A stretch of DNA of 64,000 nucleotides from a virus (IMGVR_UViG_3300030333_003061:4750-68749), one strand, 5' to 3'. Shown: positions 24,332 to 33,159, numbered from the stretch's first letter. Numbers and translations: made by a program. Notes: a model not told the origin generated them from the sequence alone.

Positions 24332-24468
24332 CCGCAATCCTCTCCTGTACAACCCTTTAAACTCATAAACATATTATACCAATACATTGCTGGTTTTTCT
24401 GGGTATCTTTCTAAATCTTCCATTTCTTTCGCCATTTTCATATACATTTCTTTTACTTGTCTATCCAT
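24316..24468 (-). CDS. 50-residue hypothetical protein with C-terminal Cys cluster
   Basis: Helical, with Met-rich first half and Cys near the end: GCTGEDCGCAES. Start ATG overlaps the TFB stop; its last 16 bases overlap the E1-like start. Could be an E1-associated small protein, but its C-terminus is not Gly-Gly. Not recognised. Confidence 0.45.
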   Translation of the reverse strand: MDRQVKEMYMKMAKEMEDLERYPEKPAMYWYNMFMSLKGCTGEDCGCAES

Positions 24469-25408
24469 ATCTTACACCTGCTATAAATTGTTCTATTCTC
24501 ATTCTCTTCAATTCTTTTTTGTTTGTATTTAAAATACCATATAGTTTTCTCATATTATCTCTTAGTCCTATTTCAGAGCATCCACAACTAGATGCTATTT
24601 CTGATTGAGTGTATTCTGGCCACCCGCCTCTTGTTCTCAATAAGCAAGTTATCCAGAATGATGCCGCTAAATGATTTTTAGAAAAATGCATATTTCTTTC
24701 AGTCACTTGAGTATAAACATATTCTGCTATAGTTCTAGTATCAGAAACAAATTCTCTTTCTCTAGTTTTTGTTCTGAATACATTAGACTGTTTTAATAAA
24801 TCAACAGTTGCTTTTTCAATCATATTAGGTAAAGAATTCTGATGTAATAACCAAGGCTTCTTTAATTCTCTAGCAAAATATCTCGCTGCTTTTGATACAG
24901 ATTGAGGGTTTTCACCATTATTCTTAGCAAGTTCTTGCAATGAAACAGATATACCATTTTCTTTTAGGACTAAGAAAACTATTGCGGTTGCTCTAGTTCC
25001 TACTGTCCATCTGTAGGTATGTCTATCCTTAAAGAATGTTTTATAATAACTATAGGTTCTTTCCTTTAGATTATTATTAGGTAGCCATGGAGACAAAATC
25101 ATATTACATTCTAGAATACCTTTACCCATATTCTTTATAGATTTATCTTGAAGCCAAGATTGATTTCTTCTTAGTCTAGAAACTAATTTCTTATTCATAG
25201 AAGAATCTACTGTTTGACCCATAATTGAACCCAATTCTCCTCTATCTCCTGAGCGAATAATTAATTCACCATTTTCCATAGATACATTACTTACAGTTTC
25301 TTCAAATAAATGAGAAACCATTACATATCCACAGTCGGAACAAACTCTTTCACCTAACTTATCATCAATATAGTTAGATTCACTTTTACATAAATCACAT
25401 ATCATCAT
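24461..25408 (-). CDS. tfb: Transcription factor B (TFB/TFIIB)
   Basis: 315 residues. N-terminal zinc ribbon CDLCKSE ... CSDCGYVM, a B-finger/linker region, and two cyclin-fold repeats (about 110-210 and 215-310) with SLQELAKNNGENPQSVSKAARY and SEIASSCGCSEIGLRDNMRKLY as helix-turn-helix ends. TFB recruits archaeal RNA polymerase to promoters. A viral copy suggests reprogramming to viral promoters. Start ATG at 25408 in ACATGATG. Confidence 0.9.
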   Translation of the reverse strand: MMICDLCKSESNYIDDKLGERVCSDCGYVMVSHLFEETVSNVSMENGELIIRSGDRGELGSIMGQTVDSSMNKKLVSRLRRNQSWLQDKSIKNMGKGILECNMILSPWLPNNNLKERTYSYYKTFFKDRHTYRWTVGTRATAIVFLVLKENGISVSLQELAKNNGENPQSVSKAARYFARELKKPWLLHQNSLPNMIEKATVDLLKQSNVFRTKTREREFVSDTRTIAEYVYTQVTERNMHFSKNHLAASFWITCLLRTRGGWPEYTQSEIASSCGCSEIGLRDNMRKLYGILNTNKKELKRMRIEQFIAGVRYG

Positions 25409-26718
25409 GTTATCACAGCCCAAGGAGCATCTTTATCTAAATTATCGAAATCATCAAATCTAGATTCTATTCTTCCTTCTCTAACAGGTTTAGGAATATA
25501 TTTTGCTATAGTATATACTAACTTCAATGTTACATCATCATTTAATAGAGCCAATGCTCTTGCAGCATATTGGTCTCCAACACTAGAGTTATCATGGATA
25601 TTATCAATACAAATTGGCCCTCTTAGATTCCCATTATAGAATGTATTTTTTAGGTTATGTCTATTTCTAGGAACATATTCATTCCCTTCAACATGATTTT
25701 CTGCAAGTTCTAATTCATAAGATTCTGAAGTAATAAATGCATAGGTCTTAACCTTTTGAATAGCAGTTTTATATGTAGAATCAATAATTACCCAATCACA
25801 TAGTTTTCCTCTAATACACATAATCGTGTTCTTTTCAAACTCAAAGAGTTTAATTCTGTTTGGGTATTTAACCGTTAGACTTTGCATTAATTCTCTTGCT
25901 CTATTCTCGACTAACTCTTGTGTTCTATTTTGAGACAAGAATTCCATCATTAGTTTCTCTTGAGATTCTGATGGAGGCTTCCCCATTAATATTGTCCATA
26001 TTTTCTTAGGAGATTTATACGCCCACTTCTTCGCTCTAGAATGACCATGATAAAAATAGTTAATGAATACATCTAAATCTTTAATTGATATTGGTGCCCA
26101 AACTCCATCTGATATTTCTAATGCGCATTCTTCTGCACTAATCATTTGAGTATTAAGTCTAACTTCTGTCTTCTCAGAATCACCTGGAATGAAAAACCAA
26201 TAAGGCGTTCTATTTTCTAATGCATAAGATACATTTTCTGGAAGAGTTATCATCTTAAAAACATAATCAGTTAAAACTAATCCATCTTTTTCAAAACAAG
26301 AACGATACACTCCTCTTGAAAGAGCAATCATCAAGTTTCTTTTTGTCATTCTATTTCCTAATAGATTATAGTATGGGTTAGTTTTGTTTATGATAAATGT
26401 TGCCGGAGTTCCGTCTTCAAACGGAGAATTAATAAACTTGAATTTTACAGAGAATTCTTTTGGTGCAGCAGAATAACTTCTACTTCCCCAACCCAAGTTA
26501 TTTTGTAATTCTTTCTTAATTGAAAGAATCATTGGTTCTCCTTTAGTAGCCTGTCTACTTAGTTTAATTGGCCAGACTAATGTTCTATTAATATTTGATA
26601 AACTTCTTATTTGATATGTAGACTCAATATTAACTAATGTACTATAATATGTATCTCTTTCGTCATCTGCAGTATGGATTCTTATTTCTACTTCATAGGA
26701 ATAAATATAATCATTCAT
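25405..26718 (-). CDS. Hypothetical 437-residue protein, possible E2-like C-terminal motif
   Basis: No overall family recognised. The first 250 residues are mixed alpha/beta; Walker motifs are absent. Near residue 388 the segment NTFYNGNLRGPICIDNIHDN resembles the ubiquitin-conjugating (E2) active-site segment, y-H-P-N-x ... G-x-I-C-L-D-I-L, with a Cys in the expected place, and is followed by a helical stretch (ARALALLND). It is directly upstream of TFB and close to the E1-like and JAMM genes. The E2 link is a hypothesis from one segment. Confidence 0.45.
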   Translation of the reverse strand: MNDYIYSYEVEIRIHTADDERDTYYSTLVNIESTYQIRSLSNINRTLVWPIKLSRQATKGEPMILSIKKELQNNLGWGSRSYSAAPKEFSVKFKFINSPFEDGTPATFIINKTNPYYNLLGNRMTKRNLMIALSRGVYRSCFEKDGLVLTDYVFKMITLPENVSYALENRTPYWFFIPGDSEKTEVRLNTQMISAEECALEISDGVWAPISIKDLDVFINYFYHGHSRAKKWAYKSPKKIWTILMGKPPSESQEKLMMEFLSQNRTQELVENRARELMQSLTVKYPNRIKLFEFEKNTIMCIRGKLCDWVIIDSTYKTAIQKVKTYAFITSESYELELAENHVEGNEYVPRNRHNLKNTFYNGNLRGPICIDNIHDNSSVGDQYAARALALLNDDVTLKLVYTIAKYIPKPVREGRIESRFDDFDNLDKDAPWAVIT

Positions 26719-26999
26719 TCCTCTTCCCCCAAGCCTAAAGTTTTTCTCAAATATTCAGGATTAACTCCATCCATATAAATATGGACAATTATTGCTGCTT
26801 TAGGCAATCTATAAAAATTAGCCCAAGACATAATCTCTCCTTCAATTTTAGGTCGCTTTAATCCTAAAGGCTGAGACTTATTATATCCATATCCGTCATT
26901 ATGCTTAGAAGCATATAGTTTCTTTTCTTTTAGCATATTTCTATAAACTTTAATGAGTTCACTCGTATGCAAATTAGTATAAAGTTCTACATCATTCAT
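26715..26999 (-). CDS. Hypothetical small protein
   Basis: 94 residues, helical, ending GLGEEE; the final Glu codons overlap the next ribosome site. Contains LKEKKLYASKHNDGYGY and a middle FYRLPKAAIIVHIY. Not recognised. Confidence 0.5.
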   Translation of the reverse strand: MNDVELYTNLHTSELIKVYRNMLKEKKLYASKHNDGYGYNKSQPLGLKRPKIEGEIMSWANFYRLPKAAIIVHIYMDGVNPEYLRKTLGLGEEE

Positions 27000-27430
27000 T
27001 TAAAATTCACCGTCACAAATTCTACTTGTTCATTTCTTTTACTCTGAAATATATCCTGTGTTGTTATATTAAACAGAATTATTTCCTTTCTTTTCTTTTG
27101 AGGATTAAATTTAAACTTCCAATAGATATGATGGTCATTCCATTTTGCCCCTTGAGTTGGAACTCTAACCTTTGGCCAGGTTCCATTATAGAATTTTTCT
27201 ATACTAGAACAATCTTTCAATATTTGTTCATTACTCATATCAGGAAAATACTTTTCCATTCTTTCCATAAACTTCGGAGTCATTACGACCCAAAAGAACT
27301 GTTTGCTATTAGGCTTAGTTACTTTATGCTCCTCTGAAGAATAAGTAATATACTTTCTAGCACCACATGCACTACAAACTAAATTACCCCATTCTAACAA
27401 AAAATTATCATTTCCACATTTACATTTCAT
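26996..27430 (-). CDS. Zinc-ribbon protein
   Basis: 144 residues. CKCGND near residue 2 and LVCSACGARKYI near 18 form a TFIIS/TFB-type zinc ribbon. The rest is basic with repeated Trp and Tyr (KWNDHHIYWKFKF). May be a transcription or RNA-binding cofactor. Start uncertain by 2 codons (27430 or 27436). Confidence 0.55.
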   Translation of the reverse strand: MKCKCGNDNFLLEWGNLVCSACGARKYITYSSEEHKVTKPNSKQFFWVVMTPKFMERMEKYFPDMSNEQILKDCSSIEKFYNGTWPKVRVPTQGAKWNDHHIYWKFKFNPQKKRKEIILFNITTQDIFQSKRNEQVEFVTVNFK

Positions 27431-27755
27431 CTTCATTCACTTCCTTATATTTCTCTAAATGGTATAGATTCACCATTTTTTGATGGAACTCTCCATCGTC
27501 TATACATTTTCCGCTTACTATAAATAGTCTGCGTAGATAGCGCAGCAACTCTCTAGGAGTTATTACCTCATCTATTGCGTCATCAATGGCTCGTATAGTA
27601 GCCGAATGTGCTGACACTTTATCATTATAGATATATCTCTCCCACTCATAAACAGTAGGGAGGACATTCTCTATAGTTTGCACTTCATCTAAGATTGCAT
27701 CTTTAATGAAGGCAATCTGCTTTGGGGTTTTAATTACATTAAAACTAGATTTCAC
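27420..27755 (-). CDS. Hypothetical helical protein after NrdJ
   Basis: About 111 residues, helical: FIKDAILDEVQTIENVL, then IDDAIDEVITPRELLRYLRRLF, acidic C-terminus EVNEDEM. A GTG at 27755 with GGTGGTG upstream overlaps the end of the RNR gene and is the likely start; the ATGs further upstream lie deeper in that gene. No family recognised. Confidence 0.45.
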   Translation of the reverse strand: MKSSFNVIKTPKQIAFIKDAILDEVQTIENVLPTVYEWERYIYNDKVSAHSATIRAIDDAIDEVITPRELLRYLRRLFIVSGKCIDDGEFHQKMVNLYHLEKYKEVNEDEM

Positions 27756-29637
27756 AAGCACCACCAGCACAGGCAGGGTCATTTCCAAAATCTGTATTAT
27801 CATCATCTTCATAAACCTGTGATAAATCTACATTAGTTAAAGATTGCATCATCTTTTCATAAGTCTCTTTAGTACATGTTTCAAATGGCGGTTGGTCATA
27901 TTGTTGCATTTCTGGGAAACAAGACATTCCATTATAGAACCATCTATTTGACCACATCCATTCACCTATTTCATCCCATTGGTCTTCTTTAATATAAACC
28001 GTAGCAGAAACATTATGGGTATTTTGACCATCTCTATGGCCAGGATTAACCCAATGAATTGTTGCATTTCTTACTCTTTCTAAGAACATAAAAGCATCTT
28101 CGTTTCTATTAGAATCCTTCGCGCTACTTGTGACCGCACCTACGGGTGCTTTTTGTGGTATTTCAATAACTGCACCAGATACTTCATCCCATACATCATC
28201 CTTAACTAATTCAGGATGATTAAACTTAAGATAAGTATAAATTGGTTCCATCTTATTTACTCTAATTCTTCTAATATAATGAGGCGCATGCCAAGCATGA
28301 ATACCTGATGAAGAACCTAATACACAAGATGCTGTTCCTGATGGTTTAATACATGTGACTCTTGAAGCCTCATTAATACCAATTATATTTGCTACTCTAG
28401 TATTTTCAGCCTTAGCCTTATGAACAGTTCCTGTTACATCTAATCCTACAGTAGCATTACTAGCAAGTCCTGTCATAGATACACCTAATAAAGCATCCTT
28501 TTCAGTTGTTGTCTGCCAAATATCTCTTAAATAATGGAAGTCAGTATAAGACGCTTGTAGTGTTCCTAAGAAAGTTGCCGCTTTAACTCTTGCATCTAAG
28601 TCTTCTTGATTCTCAACATTAGAAGCATTTATTTCTGTTAAATTACAAAATTGATAAGGTCTTAAGGCTATCTCACAACAAGGATTGGTTCCCCAATCTT
28701 TATCATTTGAGAAATAAACTCCAGGTTCTCCTTGACCTCCTCTTCTAATTCTATCCCATAGCATATCAAAAATAGGCTTCTTAATTTTATGTCGTAGAAT
28801 AACTGCTGAATTGTTTGCTCTAAATCTCTGTGATTGAGTTTGCTGCCAATCTAATCCTGCTTTACAATTAGTCATTTCTAAATCATCCATACTAAATAAT
28901 GAAATTAATGCTGCTCTACGAATACCACCTGCTAATACTGCATCTGCAATATGACACATAATATCATGACATTCTAAAGTTGTTAATTGCTCACCATCAT
29001 TTTTAAGTTGAAGCATACTTTCAATAAGAACAAGACATTTTCTTAATGGTTGAGGGCCAGGGGCTTTTCCACCACTAGTTTTTAATATAGCACCTTTTGG
29101 TCTAATATCATCATAAATAAATCTAGGTGTTTGAGTTAATTCGCCTGTATAAGAACGGAATAATTCTTTAACTGCATCAGCCCATCCCATAATAGAATCT
29201 TCAATAACTATTTTTCTAGTTCTATTTGGATTAGGTTTACGAATTTCGGGCAACATTCTAACATGATGTTTTTGAACCGAATAACCTACTCCTGTTCCAC
29301 CTAATAATAAAAACATTGCTTCGTGAAAACACGCTACATCATCTACAGGCATATAAGCACAATTGTAAACACGATTAGGTGATAATTCAATTGGTTTACC
29401 TGCAAATTGCATTGAACGCATTGAAGGCAGTATTTTACGAGGTATAACATAGTTAGCATAAATCCCCTTAATCTCTTCAAGGAATTCAGGGTCATGGTCT
29501 GCAAATTTCTTTAAATGCATTTCCATATTTCTATTACACACTTCTTCCCAAGTTTCTTTTCTGTTTTCTTCTGGCAACCATTTTGCATATTTCATATATA
29601 CAGTTATGTCGCTTAATATTTTGTTTGATAGTTCCAT
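27745..29637 (-). CDS. nrdJ: Class II (B12-dependent) ribonucleotide reductase, RTPR-type
   Basis: 630 residues. GGTGVGYSVQ near residue 112 is the finger-type region; ECHDIMCHIADAV and GGIRRAALI near 225-245; NPCCEIALRPYQFCNLTEIN near 320-340 contains the active-site Cys; KPSGTASCVLG near 436; and the C-terminus carries a redox Cys pair CAGGAC. Length and motif spacing fit the monomeric, adenosylcobalamin-dependent enzyme (RTPR), which needs no second subunit and works without oxygen. Supplies dNTPs for viral replication. Host must supply B12. Confidence 0.85.
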   Translation of the reverse strand: MELSNKILSDITVYMKYAKWLPEENRKETWEEVCNRNMEMHLKKFADHDPEFLEEIKGIYANYVIPRKILPSMRSMQFAGKPIELSPNRVYNCAYMPVDDVACFHEAMFLLLGGTGVGYSVQKHHVRMLPEIRKPNPNRTRKIVIEDSIMGWADAVKELFRSYTGELTQTPRFIYDDIRPKGAILKTSGGKAPGPQPLRKCLVLIESMLQLKNDGEQLTTLECHDIMCHIADAVLAGGIRRAALISLFSMDDLEMTNCKAGLDWQQTQSQRFRANNSAVILRHKIKKPIFDMLWDRIRRGGQGEPGVYFSNDKDWGTNPCCEIALRPYQFCNLTEINASNVENQEDLDARVKAATFLGTLQASYTDFHYLRDIWQTTTEKDALLGVSMTGLASNATVGLDVTGTVHKAKAENTRVANIIGINEASRVTCIKPSGTASCVLGSSSGIHAWHAPHYIRRIRVNKMEPIYTYLKFNHPELVKDDVWDEVSGAVIEIPQKAPVGAVTSSAKDSNRNEDAFMFLERVRNATIHWVNPGHRDGQNTHNVSATVYIKEDQWDEIGEWMWSNRWFYNGMSCFPEMQQYDQPPFETCTKETYEKMMQSLTNVDLSQVYEDDDNTDFGNDPACAGGACEI

Positions 29638-29640
29638 TTT

Positions 29641-30024
29641 CTAGCACCTTACCTGTTTTCTATATGGCATTTCTGATAAATTGGAAAATGCCGAAATCCA
29701 ATCCCCATTTCTTCTAATAGTCCATTCCTTTTCTACCCTTATTTTCCAATTGGGAAAAGTGGAATAGGCTTCTTCTCCCATTTTTTCATAGAGTTCATTA
29801 AAATCTCTATATTCTAATCCATCAAAATCAAAGACTGTGTTACCTTCACAAACTATTACTGCCTTTTTGCTAATTGCTAAGACATAACCAACAGGGTAAA
29901 AGTCGGCTCTAATTAGTGCTAAGTCTTGATATGTATTGTAGTTTTGCAGATTCCAACCGAATATTTCAAATATTTTCCCTATCAATTGTTTCTGCGCGTA
30001 ATTCTCGTTGTCGTCTAAATTCAT
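29641..30024 (-). CDS. Hypothetical protein
   Basis: 127 residues, beta-rich with aromatics (WNLQNYNTYQDLALI, FPNWKIRVEKEWTIRR). No motif recognised. Starts after GGAGGCAGAATGA and stops 4 bases before the RNR start, so probably transcribed with it. Confidence 0.5.
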   Translation of the reverse strand: MNLDDNENYAQKQLIGKIFEIFGWNLQNYNTYQDLALIRADFYPVGYVLAISKKAVIVCEGNTVFDFDGLEYRDFNELYEKMGEEAYSTFPNWKIRVEKEWTIRRNGDWISAFSNLSEMPYRKQVRC

Positions 30025-30050
30025 TCATTCTGCCTCCAATGATGAGAGGA

Positions 30051-30073
30051 GAGAGCATGGAGGCTATGCTCTC
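30051..30073 (-). terminator. Perfect 8-bp hairpin between two early genes
   Basis: GAGAGCAT (30051-30058) pairs with ATGCTCTC (30066-30073) around a 7-base loop, in the gap after the small ubiquitin-like gene. May be a processing or termination element, or protect the mRNA end of that gene. No long T-run follows, so its role is open. Confidence 0.4.
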
Positions 30074-30105
30074 AACCCCTCAAAATTCTGACTATCATTA
30101 ACGGC

Positions 30106-30306
30106 TTAATAGCCGCCAACGATAGCAGGTGTTAGGTCAACTGATTCAACAGTATCCCAATTTACATCTGAGATTACTTCTCTAGATGTTAATTCACCGT
30201 CAATAAAGACCCAATGTGTAGGATGGTCATTGATTTGCTCAATAACTTCCGTTTGGGTAACTTCAAGTTCTGTATGTCCTGTTTCATTAATTATTGTTAA
30301 TAACAT
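30106..30306 (-). CDS. Ubiquitin-like beta-grasp small protein ending Gly-Gly-Tyr
   Basis: 66 residues. MLLTIINETGHTELEV begins like strand 1-2 of ubiquitin; WVFIDGELTSREVI resembles the strand-turn after the helix; VESVDLTPAIVGGY ends in Gly-Gly plus one Tyr. Ubiquitin-like proteins are made with residues after the diglycine and trimmed by JAMM or other proteases. Length, predicted beta-grasp pattern and GG-Y end fit a precursor. GGAGTGA precedes ATG at 30306; a GTG at 30318 is an alternative. Hairpin follows the gene. Fold assignment is by eye. Confidence 0.5.
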   Translation of the reverse strand: MLLTIINETGHTELEVTQTEVIEQINDHPTHWVFIDGELTSREVISDVNWDTVESVDLTPAIVGGY

Positions 30307-30328
30307 TCTGTTTCTCACTCCGATTGTC

Positions 30329-30571
30329 TTAGTTTGTGGAGTCCTCGGCGGGTATTAAACCTTGCGCACGACTCTCAATCAATCTAGATGTTAATAGATT
30401 GATAGTTTCTTCATATCTAATTACAAGCATATTCAGTTGGTTTGCCTGATTTACTGCGGCTTGATAGCCAGCAGATAATTGCTGCAATTGTCCTTGCATT
30501 TCTGCATTTGCAGAAGAAAGTGCCTCTACTTCCTTCTCCAAATCCTTTTTTGTTTTCTTTTCTTCTGTCAT
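30329..30571 (-). CDS. Coiled-coil protein
   Basis: 80 residues. Lys/Glu-rich start (MTEEKKTKKDLEKEVEALSS) followed by a heptad-like stretch (MQGQLQQLSAGYQAAVNQANQL) and an acidic end. Likely a small coiled coil. No partner is evident. Confidence 0.55.
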   Translation of the reverse strand: MTEEKKTKKDLEKEVEALSSANAEMQGQLQQLSAGYQAAVNQANQLNMLVIRYEETINLLTSRLIESRAQGLIPAEDSTN

Positions 30572-30572
30572 T

Positions 30573-31733
30573 TTATCCCCACCTTGCAGTTTTTAGCAAA
30601 GTAATTTGGTTGCTCGCTTCATCTTTAGTAAGATTATCTAAATCCCCCTCATAGCCTAATTTAACTAAGTAGTTTTTTTGTTTCTCAGTTGCTTCTGCTA
30701 TTGTTTTTTCTCCATTAAAAATACTATGTAATTTAGCGAGTTGTTTATCTGTTAGAATTGTGCCTCTAATCATCTTAGCCTTCACATCTTTTAAGAAGTT
30801 TTCTTCCCAAGAATCTCGACCCTGTTCAGGAATAAACGGATTTACTCCGAAGTATTCACAGGCTTCGATAAAAGCGGGTTCGTGTTGAATGTCCTCAATA
30901 GTAGAAACCATTTTTTCTCTTCTTTCTATCTGAGCCTTCTTGATATCCGCTTGTTTTTCATCGTGTTTTTTCAGGGTGTCCATACGAGTCTTCTCAAAAT
31001 CTAGTTCTTTTTGCACAGCCTTTTCAGCCTGTTCTAACTGAAGATAGAATTTCATTAAATCCATCCATAATGATTGATTAGGAAAACCTCTAGTGTTTAT
31101 CTGTGCTTTAGGATTTTCAGGATGATTCCATCTCCAAACGATTGAAGCCATCTTATATCCGGTATCACCAAATGAACCTGTTGCTCTCTTTCTAATGAAT
31201 GTCTTAGGTCTTCTCATTCTTAATGCTGAATCATAATAATATCCATCTTTGCGAACATTAACTCTTAAATCCATATCTTTTACTGCTTCAAACATTTCAA
31301 TAAAATGGTCGCCGTGAACATTCCACCATGCGTTCTTTTTCAAAGCATGGACTCTAACTTCAATCCACTCATCAATCATTTCATCTGTAATCTGTTCATC
31401 ATTAAGACCTGTTTCTTCACGAATAGCACGAAGAATTAGATAAGAATTAATGTGGTCTGAACCAACACATTCTCTAACATCAGTTTCAGTATTATGAATC
31501 TCAAAATGATATGTAATAGTATGACCACATAAACAATAATATGGATGACCATTAGTATAAGCAGGTGGTGTTGAACCTACTTCATCCCACCATACCTTTC
31601 CTGTTGCTATCCATTCATGTTTAGCATCATCATAATTATCTGCTTTAGATAGTGATACCATTCTTTCTTTTAATTTTCTATCCCAACGACCATTAGTTAA
31701 TGCTCGCTTAGGGCTTATTTCTATATCTGTCAT
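30573..31733 (-). CDS. Zinc-knuckle protein of a common viral family
   Basis: 386 residues. YYCLCGHTITYHFEIHNTETDVRECVGSDHINSYLI near residue 65-100 is a known phage zinc pattern (C-x-C-G ... I-x-N-x-x-T ... V-G-S-x-H/C). A long coiled-coil from about 230 to 290 (KELDFEKTRMDTLKKHDEK) and a C-terminal DUF3072-like segment EKQKNYLVKLGYEG follow. Possibly a DNA-metabolism or host-interaction protein. GGTGAT before ATG. Confidence 0.5.
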   Translation of the reverse strand: MTDIEISPKRALTNGRWDRKLKERMVSLSKADNYDDAKHEWIATGKVWWDEVGSTPPAYTNGHPYYCLCGHTITYHFEIHNTETDVRECVGSDHINSYLILRAIREETGLNDEQITDEMIDEWIEVRVHALKKNAWWNVHGDHFIEMFEAVKDMDLRVNVRKDGYYYDSALRMRRPKTFIRKRATGSFGDTGYKMASIVWRWNHPENPKAQINTRGFPNQSLWMDLMKFYLQLEQAEKAVQKELDFEKTRMDTLKKHDEKQADIKKAQIERREKMVSTIEDIQHEPAFIEACEYFGVNPFIPEQGRDSWEENFLKDVKAKMIRGTILTDKQLAKLHSIFNGEKTIAEATEKQKNYLVKLGYEGDLDNLTKDEASNQITLLKTARWG

Positions 31734-31738
31734 TTTAA

Positions 31739-31861
31739 TCACCATTTACTCTTGGGTTTTTTCTTTTCAAGATAGGCTTGTTTTCTTCTAATAGCCTTTC
31801 TTTCAGTTTTACCCTTTCGTCTAATGACTCTTGCTTTTTTACTCTTTGATAATTTCTTCAT
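31739..31861 (-). CDS. 40-residue highly basic protein
   Basis: Almost entirely Lys and Arg plus small residues (KSKKARVIRRKGKTERKAIRRKQ). Predicted nucleic-acid-binding or ribosome-associated peptide. Its ATG is inside the zinc-finger gene that follows upstream. No family recognised. Confidence 0.45.
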   Translation of the reverse strand: MKKLSKSKKARVIRRKGKTERKAIRRKQAYLEKKKPKSKW

Positions 31862-31982
31862 TTTCTTTCACCTTTTTATTATATCTATTTTCACATTGAA
31901 TACAAACCCAACATAAAGTTCTACCATTAGCAAATCCTTTAGTAATTCGTTTGCATTTTACATTGCTGCATACCCAAGTCAT
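31839..31982 (-). CDS. 47-residue zinc-finger protein
   Basis: CSNVKC near residue 5 and CWVCIQCENRY near 24 form a Cys4 or Cys5 zinc site. Basic and Glu-rich tail. ATG overlaps the thioredoxin-like stop. Too short to assign. Confidence 0.5.
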   Translation of the reverse strand: MTWVCSNVKCKRITKGFANGRTLCWVCIQCENRYNKKVKENEEIIKE

Positions 31983-32248
31983 TCTTCTTCACTACTGAAA
32001 TCTGATTCTGATACATCAAAATATGTTAAATTATTAACATAGTTTATTATATCTTTTAGACCTGTTGCGACTATTTCGTTTGTAATTACTTTAACTAATG
32101 CAGGTGTAGTTTTCACACCATACATATCAAACATATCAGGATTCATTTCATAATAAACCGATTCCCAATTTAATGTCGTATTTCGTAGGAAATTTCGCGC
32201 ACTTCTACAAGGCACACAATTGTCTGTGCTTAATAAAAGAAACTTCAT
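31979..32248 (-). CDS. Thioredoxin/glutaredoxin-like protein
   Basis: 89 residues. DNCVPCRSARNFL near residue 9-18 contains the CxxC redox active site, and KTTPALV near 46 the cis-proline loop of the thioredoxin fold. It may reduce the class II ribonucleotide reductase, as phage thioredoxins do. Acidic end SSEEE overlaps the ribosome site of the next gene. Confidence 0.7.
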   Translation of the reverse strand: MKFLLLSTDNCVPCRSARNFLRNTTLNWESVYYEMNPDMFDMYGVKTTPALVKVITNEIVATGLKDIINYVNNLTYFDVSESDFSSEEE

Positions 32249-32577
32249 TCTTCTTCACCTTGCCTTTTCATTATGGAATTAAATTCTCTAGTTAATGCTT
32301 TAATCGTGTAATATATTGATGTTACACTCTTATGGTTTTGTTCTTTACCAATTGAATATAAACTATCCATCGTTTCTAATGCTTCAACTGTTAACTTTTC
32401 ATCAGCATTAAGTTTACTTCTATCTATCCCATAGATTCCCCATTCTGCATCAGTAAATATTCCAGCAACAGACGCACATCTACATCTATTTCCGGCTTCT
32501 CCATGACCTCCGGCATTTTTACTATACATTCCGTAATCATTTTCTTTAGTATGCGCATATCTTTCTTTATGAATCAT
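32245..32577 (-). CDS. Hypothetical protein
   Basis: 110 residues. AGGHGEAGNRCRCASVAG near residue 22 has two Cys; the remainder is helical with KSVTSIYYTIKALTREF near 80. Ends GEEE. Not recognised. Confidence 0.5.
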   Translation of the reverse strand: MIHKERYAHTKENDYGMYSKNAGGHGEAGNRCRCASVAGIFTDAEWGIYGIDRSKLNADEKLTVEALETMDSLYSIGKEQNHKSVTSIYYTIKALTREFNSIMKRQGEEE

Positions 32578-32747
32578 TCTTCCTCTCCCTCTATTCTAAT
32601 AGAATGATAACACAAATGGGTTATCACATTATTTAGCCATTCTTCATTATTTATATTATAAGACATAAGCAATTCTAATATCTGCTCCATGCCTTCATCT
32701 ATTCCTTCTTTCTTAATTACTGCTCTTACTATTTCATTTGTTTCCAT
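32574..32747 (-). CDS. 57-residue helical protein
   Basis: Helical, charged: KKEGIDEGMEQILELLMSY in the first half and LNNVITHLCYHSIRIEGEEE at the end. Its TGA overlaps the next ATG and its last codons are the GGAGAGGAAGA ribosome site. Not recognised. Confidence 0.45.
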   Translation of the reverse strand: METNEIVRAVIKKEGIDEGMEQILELLMSYNINNEEWLNNVITHLCYHSIRIEGEEE

Positions 32748-32905
32748 TATTCCAACTCCTTTGGTTCCATAAAATCTACTGCATCTCTAACTTTTAATCT
32801 CCATTCTTCTGCTATTTCTGAATGATTTTCTCTTAAGTATTTCATTAATGCTTCATACATATATTCTGCACCATAATTCATTACGCCTGGTTCTTTAACT
32901 CTCAT
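32747..32905 (-). CDS. 52-residue helical protein
   Basis: Short helical protein (YGAEYMYEALMKYLRENHSEIAEEWRLKVRDAVDFM). TAA overlaps the ATG of the next gene. No recognised family. Coupled to neighbours on both sides. Confidence 0.45.
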   Translation of the reverse strand: MRVKEPGVMNYGAEYMYEALMKYLRENHSEIAEEWRLKVRDAVDFMEPKELE

Positions 32906-32907
32906 AA

Positions 32908-33159
32908 TCATCCCATTCTTTCAAACATTCTTTGTTCACTAAGATGATTACTCAATAATTCATCTATCTTTTCAAATAGTGATTCAGCGCATCCCCCAAT
33001 ACATTTTCTATATAATCCTAGCCATATAGTATAATGTCTATTAATTACAACTTTAGGCAAATCTGTTTCTGCTTCAATTGTAATCATAATTGGAGGCATA
33101 TTCTCATCATCTATTATTTTATAAGTTATTTCTCTCTTGGTTACTTCTTCTTGTTTCAT
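32908..33159 (-). CDS. Hypothetical protein
   Basis: 83 residues: basic start KREITYKIIDD, then a beta segment and CIGGCAESLFEKIDELL. Two Cys close together may bind a metal. Start overlaps the previous stop. Not recognised. Confidence 0.5.
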   Translation of the reverse strand: MKQEEVTKREITYKIIDDENMPPIMITIEAETDLPKVVINRHYTIWLGLYRKCIGGCAESLFEKIDELLSNHLSEQRMFERMG

